DNA from: Nomia melanderi
Lineage: Eukaryota; Arthropoda; Insecta; Hymenoptera; Halictidae
Assembly (NCBI RefSeq): GCF_051020985.1
Contig: NW_027475138.1
Location: forward strand, 1,736,001 to 1,800,000
Direction: 5' to 3'
DNA length: 64,000 nt
Under the pieces are notes generated by a model. It had not been told where the DNA came from. It did not search any database and worked only from the letters and a program-made list of their open reading frames with translations. This document shows, one piece after another, positions 48,001-60,021 of the stretch; position 1 is the first letter of the stretch, and the number at the start of each line of letters is the position of its first letter. A program made the position numbers and the translations under genes.

Positions 48001-51000
48001 CCTGGGACCACCAGGGGCCGAGAAAACTACCGTCTCATAGGGCCGGACACTCAGGGTCAGGGAAAAATCCAATATATATCTGGTGATATCTCGGGTGCTA
48101 TTACAGATAGCGCAATAAATCAAAGTAAATAATTTGCAGGGAAACATGGCGCATGAATCTGTGCAGCGGGGTCGACCTCGTGCCACGAGGGACCGAGAAA
48201 ATCACCGTCTCATGGGGCCGGACACTCAGGGTCAGGGAAAAATCAAATATATATCTGGTGATATCTCGGGTGCTATTAGAGATAGCGCAATAAATCACAG
48301 TGAATTATCTGCAGGGGGCTCTGGCGCATGAATCTGTGCAGCGGGATCGACCTCGGACCACCAGGGGCCGAGAAAACTACAGACTCATGGTGCCGGACAC
48401 TCAGGGACAGGGAAAAATCCAATATACATCTGGTGATATCTCGGGTGCTATTAGAGATAGCGCAATAAATCAATGTGCAATGTTTGTAGGAGGCACTGGC
48501 GAATGAATCTGTGCAGCAGGAACGACCTCGGACCACCAGGGGGCGAGAAAATTACAGATATTCGGAATCCGTCACCCAAGGTCATGCAAAAAACCAGCAT
48601 ATATCTGGTGATATCTCGGGTGCTATTACAGATAGCGCGATAAATCAAAGTGCATTGTCTCCCGGAAGCCCTGGCGCATGATTCGGTGCAGCGGGAACGA
48701 CCTCGGACCACCAGGGGCCGAGAAAATCACCGTCGCATGGGGCCGGACTGTCAGGGGCAGGGAAAAATCCAATATATATCTGGTGATATCTCGGGTGCTA
48801 TTACAGATAGCGCAATAAACGAAAGTGAATTATCTGCAGGAGGCCCTGGCGCATGAATCTGTGCAGCGGGAACGACCTCGGACCACCAGGGGCAGAGAAA
48901 ACCACAGTCTCATGGGGCGGGACACTCAGGGTCAGGGGAAAACCCAATATATATCTGGTGATATCTCGGGTGCTATTGGAGATAGCGCAATAAACCAAAG
49001 TGAATTATCTGCAGGAGGCCCTGGCGCATGAATCTGTGCAGCGGGAACGTCCTCGGACCTCCAGGGGCCGAGAAAACCACAGTCTCATGGGGCCGGACAC
49101 TCAGGGTCAGGGGAAAATCCAATATAGATCTGGTGATATCTCGGGTGCTATTACAGATAGCGCAATAAATCAAAGTGCATTACCTGTAGGAGGCCCTGGC
49201 GCATAAATCTGTGCAGCGGGAACGTGCTCGGACCTCCAGGGGCCGAGACAACGACCGTCTCATGGGGCCGGACACTCAGGGTCAGGGTAAAATCCAATAT
49301 ATATCTGGTGATATCTCGGGTGCTATTACAGATAGCGCAATAAATCAACGTGCATTGTCTGTAGGAGGCCCTGGCGCATGAATCTGTTCAGCGGGAACGA
49401 CCTCGGACGACCAGGGGCCGAGAAAACCACAGTCTCATGGGGCCGGACACTCAGGGTCAGGGGAAAATCCAATATATATCTGGTGATATCTCGGGTGCTA
49501 TTACAGATAGTGCAATAAATCAAAGTGCATTGTCTGTAGGAGGCCCTGGCGCATGAATCTGTGCAGCGGGAACGACCTCGGACCACCAGGGTCCGAGAAA
49601 ACCACAGTCTCATGGGGCCGGACACTCAGGGTCAGGGGAAAATCCAATATATATCTGGTGATATCTCGGGTGCTATCAGAGGTAGCGCAATAAACGAAAG
49701 TGAATTATCTGCAGGAGGCCCTGGCGCATGAATCTGTGCAGCGGGAACGACCTCGGACCTCCAGGGGCCGAGACAACCACCGTCACATGGGGCCGGACAC
49801 ACAGGTTCAGGGAAAAAATCCAATATATATCTGGTGATATCTCGGGTGCTATTACAGATAGCGCCATAAACCAAAGTGCTTTGTCTGCGGGAGGACCTGG
49901 CGCATGAATCTGTGCAGCAGCAAAGACCTCGGAAAACCAGGGGCCGAGAAAACCACCGACACATTGGGCCGGACACTCAGGGTCAGGGAAAAATCCAATA
50001 TATATCTGGTGATATCTCGGGTGCGATTACAGATAGCGCAATAAATCAAAGTGCATTGTCTGTAGGAGGCCCTGGCGCATGAATCTGGACAGCGGGAACG
50101 TCCTCGGCCCACCAGGGGCCGAGGAAACCACCGTCTCATGGGGCCGGACACTCAGGGTCAGGGAAAAATCCAATATATATCTGGTGATATCTCGGGTACT
50201 ATTACAGATAGCACAATAAATCAAAGTGCATTGTCTGTAGGAGGCCCTGGCGCATGAATCTGTGCAGCTCGAACGACCTCGGACCACCAGGGGCCGAGAA
50301 AACCACCGTCTCATGGGGCCGGACACTCAGGGACAGGGAATAATCCAATATATATCTGGTGATATCTCGGGTGCTATTAGAGATAGCGCAATAAACCAAA
50401 GTGAATTATCTGCAGGAGGCCCTGGCGCATGCATCTGTGCAGCGGGAGCGACCTCGGACAACCAGGCGCCGAGAAAACCACCGTCTCATGGGGCCGGACA
50501 CTCAGGGTCAGGGGAAAATCCAATATATATCTGGTGATATCTCGGGTGCTATTAGAGATAGCGCAATAAACCAAAGTGGATTATCTTCAGGAGGCCCTGG
50601 CGCATGCATCTGTGCAGAGGGAACGACCTCGGACCACCAGGGGCCAAGAGAACCACCGTCTCATGGGGCCGGACACTCAGGGTCAGGGAAAAATCCAATA
50701 TATATCTGGTGATATCTCGGGTGCTATTAGAGATAGCGCAATAAATCAAAGTGCATTGTCTGTAGGAGGCCCTGGCGCATGAATCTGGCCAGCGGGAATG
50801 ACCTCGGAACACGAGGGGCCGAGAAAACCACAGTCTCATGGGGCCGGACACACAGGGTCAGGGAAAAATGCAATATATATCTGGTGATATCTCGGGTGCC
50901 ATTAGAGATAGCGCAATAAATCAAAGTGCGTTGTCTGTAGAATGCCCTGGCGCATGAATCTGGCCAGCGGGAACGACCTCGGACCACCAGGAGCCGAGAA

Positions 51001-51326
51001 AACCACCGTCTCATGGGGCCGGACACTCAGGGTCAGGGGAAAATCCAATATATATCTGGTGATATCTCGGCTGCTATTAGAGATAGCGCAACAAATCAAA
51101 GTGCTTTGTCTGTAGGAGGCCCTGGGGCATGAATCTGTGCAGCTCGAACGACCTAGGACCACCAGGCGCCGAGAAAACCACCGTCTCATGTGGCCGGACA
51201 CTCAGGGACAGGGAATAATCCAATATATATCTGGTGATATCTCGGGTGCTATTAGAGATAGCGCAATAAACCAAAGTGAATTGTCTGCAGGAGGCCCTGG
51301 CGCATGCATCTGTGCAGCGGGAGCGA
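48001..51326. repeat. 3,326-bp higher-order unit, copy 1 (19 monomers)
   Basis: Nineteen monomers plus one base; the extra base is in the A-run near 49815 (GGGAAAAAATCC). Markers in order are GACCTCGTGCCACGAGG, AATAATTTGCAGGGAAAC, an A-type with CATGCAAAAAACC, GATTCGGTGCAGC, AATATAGATCTGG, GGAACGTGCTCGG, TATCAGAGGTAGCGC, GCAGCAGCAAAGACC, GTGCGATTACAG, CGGGTACTATTACAG, GCAGCTCGAACGACC, GATTATCTTCAGG and GCAGAGGGAACG. Only a few differences from copy 2 were seen (for example AAACCCAATAT/AAATCCAATAT near 48941/52267 and CTAGGACC/CTCGGACC near 51152/54478). Confidence 0.92.
48176..48190. other. Perfect 7-bp inverted repeat CCTCGTG-C-CACGAGG
   Basis: In this monomer the GC-rich dyad has become a perfect palindrome with a single central base, next to a GTCGAC hexamer. 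The same element lies at 51502-51516, 54828-54842 and 63405-63419. The ordinary variant in this position, CCTCGGACCACGAGG, pairs only five bases, so two substitutions (GA to TG) extended the symmetry. Confidence 0.85.
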
Positions 51327-54300
51327 CCTGGGACCACCAGGGGCCGAGAAAACTACCGTCTCATAGGGCCGGACACTCAGGGTCAGGGAAAAATCCAATA
51401 TATATCTGGTGATATCTCGGGTGCTATTACAGATAGCGCAATAAATCAAAGTAAATAATTTGCAGGGAAACATGGCGCATGAATCTGTGCAGCGGGGTCG
51501 ACCTCGTGCCACGAGGGACCGAGAAAATCACCGTCTCATGGGGCCGGACACTCAGGGTCAGGGAAAAATCAAATATATATCTGGTGATATCTCGGGTGCT
51601 ATTAGAGATAGCGCAATAAATCACAGTGAATTATCTGCAGGGGGCTCTGGCGCATGAATCTGTGCAGCGGGATCGACCTCGGACCACCAGGGGCCGAGAA
51701 AACTACAGACTCATGGTGCCGGACACTCAGGGACAGGGAAAAATCCAATATACATCTGGTGATATCTCGGGTGCTATTAGAGATAGCGCAATAAATCAAT
51801 GTGCAATGTTTGTAGGAGGCACTGGCGAATGAATCTGTGCAGCAGGAACGACCTCGGACCACCAGGGGGCGAGAAAATTACAGATATTCGGAATCCGTCA
51901 CCCAAGGTCATGCAAAAAACCAGCATATATCTGGTGATATCTCGGGTGCTATTACAGATAGCGCGATAAATCAAAGTGCATTGTCTCCCGGAAGCCCTGG
52001 CGCATGATTCGGTGCAGCGGGAACGACCTCGGACCACCAGGGGCCGAGAAAATCACCGTCGCATGGGGCCGGACTGTCAGGGGCAGGGAAAAATCCAATA
52101 TATATCTGGTGATATCTCGGGTGCTATTACAGATAGCGCAATAAACGAAAGTGAATTATCTGCAGGAGGCCCTGGCGCATGAATCTGTGCAGCGGGAACG
52201 ACCTCGGACCACCAGGGGCAGAGAAAACCACAGTCTCATGGGGCGGGACACTCAGGGTCAGGGGAAAATCCAATATATATCTGGTGATATCTCGGGTGCT
52301 ATTGGAGATAGCGCAATAAACCAAAGTGAATTATCTGCAGGAGGCCCTGGCGCATGAATCTGTGCAGCGGGAACGTCCTCGGACCTCCAGGGGCCGAGAA
52401 AACCACAGTCTCATGGGGCCGGACACTCAGGGTCAGGGGAAAATCCAATATAGATCTGGTGATATCTCGGGTGCTATTACAGATAGCGCAATAAATCAAA
52501 GTGCATTACCTGTAGGAGGCCCTGGCGCATAAATCTGTGCAGCGGGAACGTGCTCGGACCTCCAGGGGCCGAGACAACGACCGTCTCATGGGGCCGGACA
52601 CTCAGGGTCAGGGTAAAATCCAATATATATCTGGTGATATCTCGGGTGCTATTACAGATAGCGCAATAAATCAACGTGCATTGTCTGTAGGAGGCCCTGG
52701 CGCATGAATCTGTTCAGCGGGAACGACCTCGGACGACCAGGGGCCGAGAAAACCACAGTCTCATGGGGCCGGACACTCAGGGTCAGGGGAAAATCCAATA
52801 TATATCTGGTGATATCTCGGGTGCTATTACAGATAGTGCAATAAATCAAAGTGCATTGTCTGTAGGAGGCCCTGGCGCATGAATCTGTGCAGCGGGAACG
52901 ACCTCGGACCACCAGGGTCCGAGAAAACCACAGTCTCATGGGGCCGGACACTCAGGGTCAGGGGAAAATCCAATATATATCTGGTGATATCTCGGGTGCT
53001 ATCAGAGGTAGCGCAATAAACGAAAGTGAATTATCTGCAGGAGGCCCTGGCGCATGAATCTGTGCAGCGGGAACGACCTCGGACCTCCAGGGGCCGAGAC
53101 AACCACCGTCACATGGGGCCGGACACACAGGTTCAGGGAAAAAATCCAATATATATCTGGTGATATCTCGGGTGCTATTACAGATAGCGCCATAAACCAA
53201 AGTGCTTTGTCTGCGGGAGGACCTGGCGCATGAATCTGTGCAGCAGCAAAGACCTCGGAAAACCAGGGGCCGAGAAAACCACCGACACATTGGGCCGGAC
53301 ACTCAGGGTCAGGGAAAAATCCAATATATATCTGGTGATATCTCGGGTGCGATTACAGATAGCGCAATAAATCAAAGTGCATTGTCTGTAGGAGGCCCTG
53401 GCGCATGAATCTGGACAGCGGGAACGTCCTCGGCCCACCAGGGGCCGAGGAAACCACCGTCTCATGGGGCCGGACACTCAGGGTCAGGGAAAAATCCAAT
53501 ATATATCTGGTGATATCTCGGGTACTATTACAGATAGCACAATAAATCAAAGTGCATTGTCTGTAGGAGGCCCTGGCGCATGAATCTGTGCAGCTCGAAC
53601 GACCTCGGACCACCAGGGGCCGAGAAAACCACCGTCTCATGGGGCCGGACACTCAGGGACAGGGAATAATCCAATATATATCTGGTGATATCTCGGGTGC
53701 TATTAGAGATAGCGCAATAAACCAAAGTGAATTATCTGCAGGAGGCCCTGGCGCATGCATCTGTGCAGCGGGAGCGACCTCGGACAACCAGGCGCCGAGA
53801 AAACCACCGTCTCATGGGGCCGGACACTCAGGGTCAGGGGAAAATCCAATATATATCTGGTGATATCTCGGGTGCTATTAGAGATAGCGCAATAAACCAA
53901 AGTGGATTATCTTCAGGAGGCCCTGGCGCATGCATCTGTGCAGAGGGAACGACCTCGGACCACCAGGGGCCAAGAGAACCACCGTCTCATGGGGCCGGAC
54001 ACTCAGGGTCAGGGAAAAATCCAATATATATCTGGTGATATCTCGGGTGCTATTAGAGATAGCGCAATAAATCAAAGTGCATTGTCTGTAGGAGGCCCTG
54101 GCGCATGAATCTGGCCAGCGGGAATGACCTCGGAACACGAGGGGCCGAGAAAACCACAGTCTCATGGGGCCGGACACACAGGGTCAGGGAAAAATGCAAT
54201 ATATATCTGGTGATATCTCGGGTGCCATTAGAGATAGCGCAATAAATCAAAGTGCGTTGTCTGTAGAATGCCCTGGCGCATGAATCTGGCCAGCGGGAAC

Positions 54301-54652
54301 GACCTCGGACCACCAGGAGCCGAGAAAACCACCGTCTCATGGGGCCGGACACTCAGGGTCAGGGGAAAATCCAATATATATCTGGTGATATCTCGGCTGC
54401 TATTAGAGATAGCGCAACAAATCAAAGTGCTTTGTCTGTAGGAGGCCCTGGGGCATGAATCTGTGCAGCTCGAACGACCTCGGACCACCAGGCGCCGAGA
54501 AAACCACCGTCTCATGTGGCCGGACACTCAGGGACAGGGAATAATCCAATATATATCTGGTGATATCTCGGGTGCTATTAGAGATAGCGCAATAAACCAA
54601 AGTGAATTGTCTGCAGGAGGCCCTGGCGCATGCATCTGTGCAGCGGGAGCGA
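51327..54652. repeat. 3,326-bp higher-order unit, copy 2
   Basis: Second tandem copy. Its boundary is set by the point at which 48001 and 51327 start to agree (CCTGGGACCACC) after differing just upstream. Confidence 0.92.
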
Positions 54653-57600
54653 CCTGGGACCACCAGGGGCCGAGAAAACTACCGTCTCATAGGGCCGGAC
54701 ACTCAGGGTCAGGGAAAAATCCAATATATATCTGGTGATATCTCGGGTGCTATTACAGATAGCGCAATAAATCAAAGTAAATAATTTGCAGGGAAACATG
54801 GCGCATGAATCTGTGCAGCGGGGTCGACCTCGTGCCACGAGGGACCGAGAAAATCACCGTCTCATGGGGCCGGACACTCAGGGTCAGGGAAAAATCAAAT
54901 ATATATCTGGTGATATCTCGGGTGCTATTAGAGATAGCGCAATAAATCACAGTGAATTATCTGCAGGGGGCTCTGGCGCATGAATCTGTGCAGCGGGATC
55001 GACCTCGGACCACCAGGGGCCGAGAAAACTACAGACTCATGGTGCCGGACACTCAGGGACAGGGAAAAATCCAATATACATCTGGTGATATCTCGGGTGC
55101 TATTAGAGATAGCGCAATAAATCAATGTGCAATGTTTGTAGGAGGCACTGGCGAATGAATCTGTGCAGCAGGAACGACCTCGGACCACCAGGGGGCGAGA
55201 AAATTACAGATATTCGGAATCCGTCACCCAAGGTCATGCAAAAAACCAGCATATATCTGGTGATATCTCGGGTGCTATTACAGATAGCGCGATAAATCAA
55301 AGTGCATTGTCTCCCGGAAGCCCTGGCGCATGATTCGGTGCAGCGGGAACGACCTCGGACCACCAGGGGCCGAGAAAATCACCGTCGCATGGGGCCGGAC
55401 TGTCAGGGGCAGGGAAAAATCCAATATATATCTGGTGATATCTCGGGTGCTATTACAGATAGCGCAATAAACGAAAGTGAATTATCTGCAGGAGGCCCTG
55501 GCGCATGAATCTGTGCAGCGGGAACGACCTCGGACCACCAGGGGCAGAGAAAACCACAGTCTCATGGGGCGGGACACTCAGGGTCAGGGGAAAATCCAAT
55601 ATATATCTGGTGATATCTCGGGTGCTATTGGAGATAGCGCAATAAACCAAAGTGAATTATCTGCAGGAGGCCCTGGCGCATGAATCTGTGCAGCGGGAAC
55701 GTCCTCGGACCTCCAGGGGCCGAGAAAACCACAGTCTCATGGGGCCGGACACTCAGGGTCAGGGGAAAATCCAATATAGATCTGGTGATATCTCGGGTGC
55801 TATTACAGATAGCGCAATAAATCAAAGTGCATTACCTGTAGGAGGCCCTGGCGCATGAATCTGTGCAGCGGGAACGTGCTCGGACCTCCAGGGGCCGAGA
55901 CAACGACCGTCTCATGGGGCCGGACACTCAGGGTCAGGGTAAAATCCAATATATATCTGGTGATATCTCGGGTGCTATTACAGATAGCGCAATAAATCAA
56001 CGTGCATTGTCTGTAGGAGGCCCTGGCGCATGAATCTGTTCAGCGGGAACGACCTCGGACGACCAGGGGCCGAGAAAACCACAGTCTCATGGGGCCGGAC
56101 ACTCAGGGTCAGGGGAAAATCCAATATATATCTGGTGATATCTCGGGTGCTATTACAGATAGTGCAATAAACGAAAGTGAATTATCTGCAGGAGGCCCTG
56201 GCGCATGAATCTGTGCAGCGGGAACGACCTCGGACCTCCAGGGGCCGAGACAACCACCGTCACATGGGGCCGGACACACAGGTTCAGGGAAAAAATCCAA
56301 TATATATCTGGTGATATCTCGGGTGCTATTACAGATAGCGCCATAAACCAAAGTGCTTTGTCTGCGGGAGGCCCTGGCGCATGAATCTGTGCAGCGGCAA
56401 AGACCTCGGAAAACCAGGGGCCGAGAAAACCACCGACACATTGGGCCGGACACTCAGGGTCAGGGAAAAATCCAATATATATCTGGTGATATCTCGGGTG
56501 CGATTACAGATAGCGCAATAAATCAAAGTGCATTGTCTGTAGGAGGCCCTGGCGCATGAATCTGGACAGCGGGAACGTCCTCGGCCCACCAGGGGCCGAG
56601 GAAACCACCGTCTCATGGGGCCGGACACTCAGGGTCAGGGAAAAATCCAATATATATCTGGTGATATCTCGGGTACTATTACAGATAGCACAATAAATCA
56701 AAGTGCATTGTCTGTAGGAGGCCCTGGCGCATGAATCTGTGCAGCTCGGACGACCTCGGAACACCATGGGCCGAGAAAACCACAGTCACATGGGGCCGGA
56801 CACTCAGGGTCAGGGGAAAATCCAATATATATCTGGTGATATCTAGGGTGCTATTACAGATAGCGCAATAAATCAAAGTGCATTGTCTGTAGGAGGCCCT
56901 GGCGCATGAATCTGTGCAGCTCGAACGACCTCGGACCACCAGGGGCCGAGAAAACCACCGTCTCATGGGGCCGGACACTCAGGGACAGGGAATAATCCAA
57001 TATATATCTGGTGATATCTCGGGTGCTATTAGAGATAGCGCAATAAACCAAAGTAAATTATCTGCAGGAGGCCCTGGCGCATGCATCTGTGCAGCGGGAG
57101 CGACCTCGGACAACCAGGCGCCGAGAAAACCACCGTCTCATGGGGCCGGACACTCAGGGTCAGGGGAAAATCCAATATATATCTGGTGATATCTCGGGTG
57201 CTATTAGAGATAGCGCAATAAACCAAAGTGGATTATCTTCAGGAGGCCCTGGCGCATGCATCTGTGCAGAGGGAACGACCTCGGACCACCAGGGGCCAAG
57301 AGAACCACCGTCTCATGGGGCCGGACACTCAGGGTCAGGGAAAAATCCAATATATATCTGGTGATATCTCGGGTGCTATTAGAGATAGCGCAATAAATCA
57401 AAGTGCATTGTCTGTAGGAGGCCCTGGCGCATGAATCTGGCCAGCGGGAATGACCTCGGAACACGAGGGGCCGAGAAAACCACAGTCTCATGGGGCCGGA
57501 CACACAGGGTCAGGGAAAAATGCAATATATATCTGGTGATATCTCGGGTGCCATTAGAGATAGCGCAATAAATCAAAGTGCGTTGTCTGTAGAATGCCCT

Positions 57601-57922
57601 GGCGCATGAATCTGGCCAGCGGGAACGACCTCGGACCACCAGGGGCCGAGAAAACCACCGTCTCATGGGGCCGGACACTCAGGGTCAGGGGAAAATCCAA
57701 TATATATCTGGTGATATCTCGGCTGCTATTAGAGATAGCGCAACAAATCAAAGTACTTTGTCTGTAGGAGGCCCTGGGGCATGAATCTGTGCAGCTCGAA
57801 CGACCTCGGACCACCAGGCGCCGAGAAAACCACCGTCTCATGTGGCCGGACACTCAGGGACAGGGAATAATCCAATATATATCTGGTGATATCTCGGGTG
57901 CTATTAGAGATAGCGCAATAAA
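54653..57922. repeat. 3,326-bp higher-order unit, copy 3, edited
   Basis: Follows copy 2 at an offset of 3,326 to about 56165, then at 3,151, then again at 3,326 from about 56855. One monomer is missing at about 56165 (AGTGCAATAAA joined to CGAAAGTGAATT), and one extra monomer, with CTCGGACGACCTCGGAACACC and ATATCTAGGGTGC, is present at about 56700-56875. The total length of the shifted part is thus restored. Divergence from copies 1 and 2 is higher than between those two. Similarity ends at 57922. Confidence 0.9.
56700..56875. repeat. Monomer present in copy 3 but not in copies 1 and 2
   Basis: It has GCAGCTCGGACGACC, GAACACCATGGGCCGAG, ACAGTCACATGGGG and ATCTAGGGTGCTATTACAG. Its left part resembles the neighbouring GCAGCTCGAACGACC monomer, so it looks like a duplicate of the neighbour that was later altered. 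The partial fourth copy carries the same monomer at about 59151-59326. Confidence 0.8.
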
Positions 57923-58378
57923 TCAAAGAGCATTGTCTGTAGGAGGCCCTGGCGCATGAATCTGGCAAGCGGGAAACCCCTCGGACCACCACGGGCCGAG
58001 AAAACCACCGTCTCATGGGGCCGGACACTCAGGGTCACTGAAAAATCCAATATATATCTGGTGATATCTCGGGTGCTGTATCAGATAGCGCAATAAACCA
58101 AATTGAATTGTCTGCAGGAAACCCTGGCGCATGAATCTGTTCAGCGGGATCGTACTCGGACCACGAGGGAACGAGAAAACCATCGACACATGGGGCCGGA
58201 CACTCAGGGTCGGGGAAAAATCCAATATATATCTGGTGATATCTCGGGTGCTCTTACAGATACCGCACTGAACCAAACTGAATTATCTGCTGGGGGCCCT
58301 GGCGTATGAATCTGTGCAGCAGGAACGACCTCGGAACACTAGGGGCCGAGAAAACCACCGTCTCATGGGGCCGGACTG
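57923..58378. repeat. Inserted segment of the 41-46 kb type
   Basis: Between copy 3 and the partial fourth copy lies sequence like 41.47-42.1 kb: AATCAAAGAGCATTGTC, GGCAAGCGGGAAACCCC, GTCACTGAAAAATCC and two trimer monomers (GTTCAGCGGGATCGTACTCGG; CAGATACCGCACTGAACC). The join to the next block at about 58378 falls inside GGACTGTCAGGGTCAGGG. Confidence 0.8.
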
Positions 58379-60021
58379 TCAGGGTCAGGGTAAAATCCAA
58401 TATATATCTGGTGATATCTCGGGTGCTATTACAGATAGCGCAATAAATCAACGTGCATTGTCTGTAGGAGGCCCTGGCGCATGAATCTGTTCAGCGGGAA
58501 CGACCTCGGACGACCAGGGGCCGAGAAAACCACAGTCTCATGGGGCCGGACACTCAGGGTCAGGGGAAAATCCAATATATATCTGGTGATATCTCGGGTG
58601 CTATTACAGATAGTGCAATAAACGAAAGTGAATTATCTGCAGGAGGCCCTGGCGCATGAATCTGTGCAGCGGGAACGACCTCGGACCTCCAGGGGCCGAG
58701 ACAACCACCGTCACATGGGGCCGGACACACAGGTTCAGGGAAAAAATCCAATATATATCTGGTGATATCTCGGGTGCTATTACAGATAGCGCCATAAACC
58801 AAAGTGCTTTGTCTGCGGGAGGCCCTGGCGCATGAATCTGTGCAGCGGCAAAGACCTCGGAAAACCAGGGGCCGAGAAAACCACCGACACATTGGGCCGG
58901 ACACTCAGGGTCAGGGAAAAATCCAATATATATCTGGTGATATCTCGGGTGCGATTACAGATAGCGCAATAAATCAAAGTGCATTGTCTGTAGGAGGCCC
59001 TGGCGCATGAATCTGGACAGCGGGAACGTCCTCGGCCCACCAGGGGCCGAGGAAACCACCGTCTCATGGGGCCGGACACTCAGGGTCAGGGAAAAATCCA
59101 ATATATATCTGGTGATATCTCGGGTACTATTACAGATAGCACAATAAATCAAAGTGCATTGTCTGTAGGAGGCCCTGGCGCATGAATCTGTGCAGCTCGG
59201 ACGACCTCGGAACACCATGGGCCGAGAAAACCACAGTCACATGGGGCCGGACACTCAGGGTCAGGGGAAAATCCAATATATATCTGGTGATATCTAGGGT
59301 GCTATTACAGATAGCGCAATAAATCAAAGTGCATTGTCTGTAGGAGGCCCTGGCGCATGAATCTGTGCAGCTCGAACGACCTCGGACCACCAGGGGCCGA
59401 GAAAACCACCGTCTCATGGGGCCGGACACTCAGGGACAGGGAATAATCCAATATATATCTGGTGATATCTCGGGTGCTATTAGAGATAGCGCAATAAACC
59501 AAAGTAAATTATCTGCAGGAGGCCCTGGCGCATGCATCTGTGCAGCGGGAGCGACCTCGGACAACCAGGCGCCGAGAAAACCACCGTCTCATGGGGCCGG
59601 ACACTCAGGGTCAGGGGAAAATCCAATATATATCTGGTGATATCTCGGGTGCTATTAGAGATAGCGCAATAAACCAAAGTGGATTATCTTCAGGAGGCCC
59701 TGGCGCATGCATCTGTGCAGAGGGAACGACCTCGGACCACCAGGGGCCAAGAGAACCACCGTCTCATGGGGCCGGACACTCAGGGTCAGGGAAAAATCCA
59801 ATATATATCTGGTGATATCTCGGGTGCTATTAGAGATAGCGCAATAAATCAAAGTGCATTGTCTGTAGGAGGCCCTGGCGCATGAATCTGGCCAGCGGGA
59901 ATGACCTCGGAACACGAGGGGCCGAGAAAACCACAGTCTCATGGGGCCGGACACACAGGGTCAGTGAAAAATGCAATATATATCTGGTGATATCTCGGGT
60001 GCCATTAGAGATAGCGCAATA
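58379..60021. repeat. 3,326-bp unit, partial copy 4, derived from copy 3
   Basis: Matches 55928-57570 at an offset of 2,451 (14 monomers plus one base). It has both private edits of copy 3: the missing-monomer junction (about 58616) and the extra ATCTAGGGTGC monomer (about 59291). It therefore copied copy 3 after those edits. Similarity ends near 60021. Very few differences were seen (for example GTCAGGGAAAAATGC/GTCAGTGAAAAATGC near 57512/59963). Confidence 0.9.
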
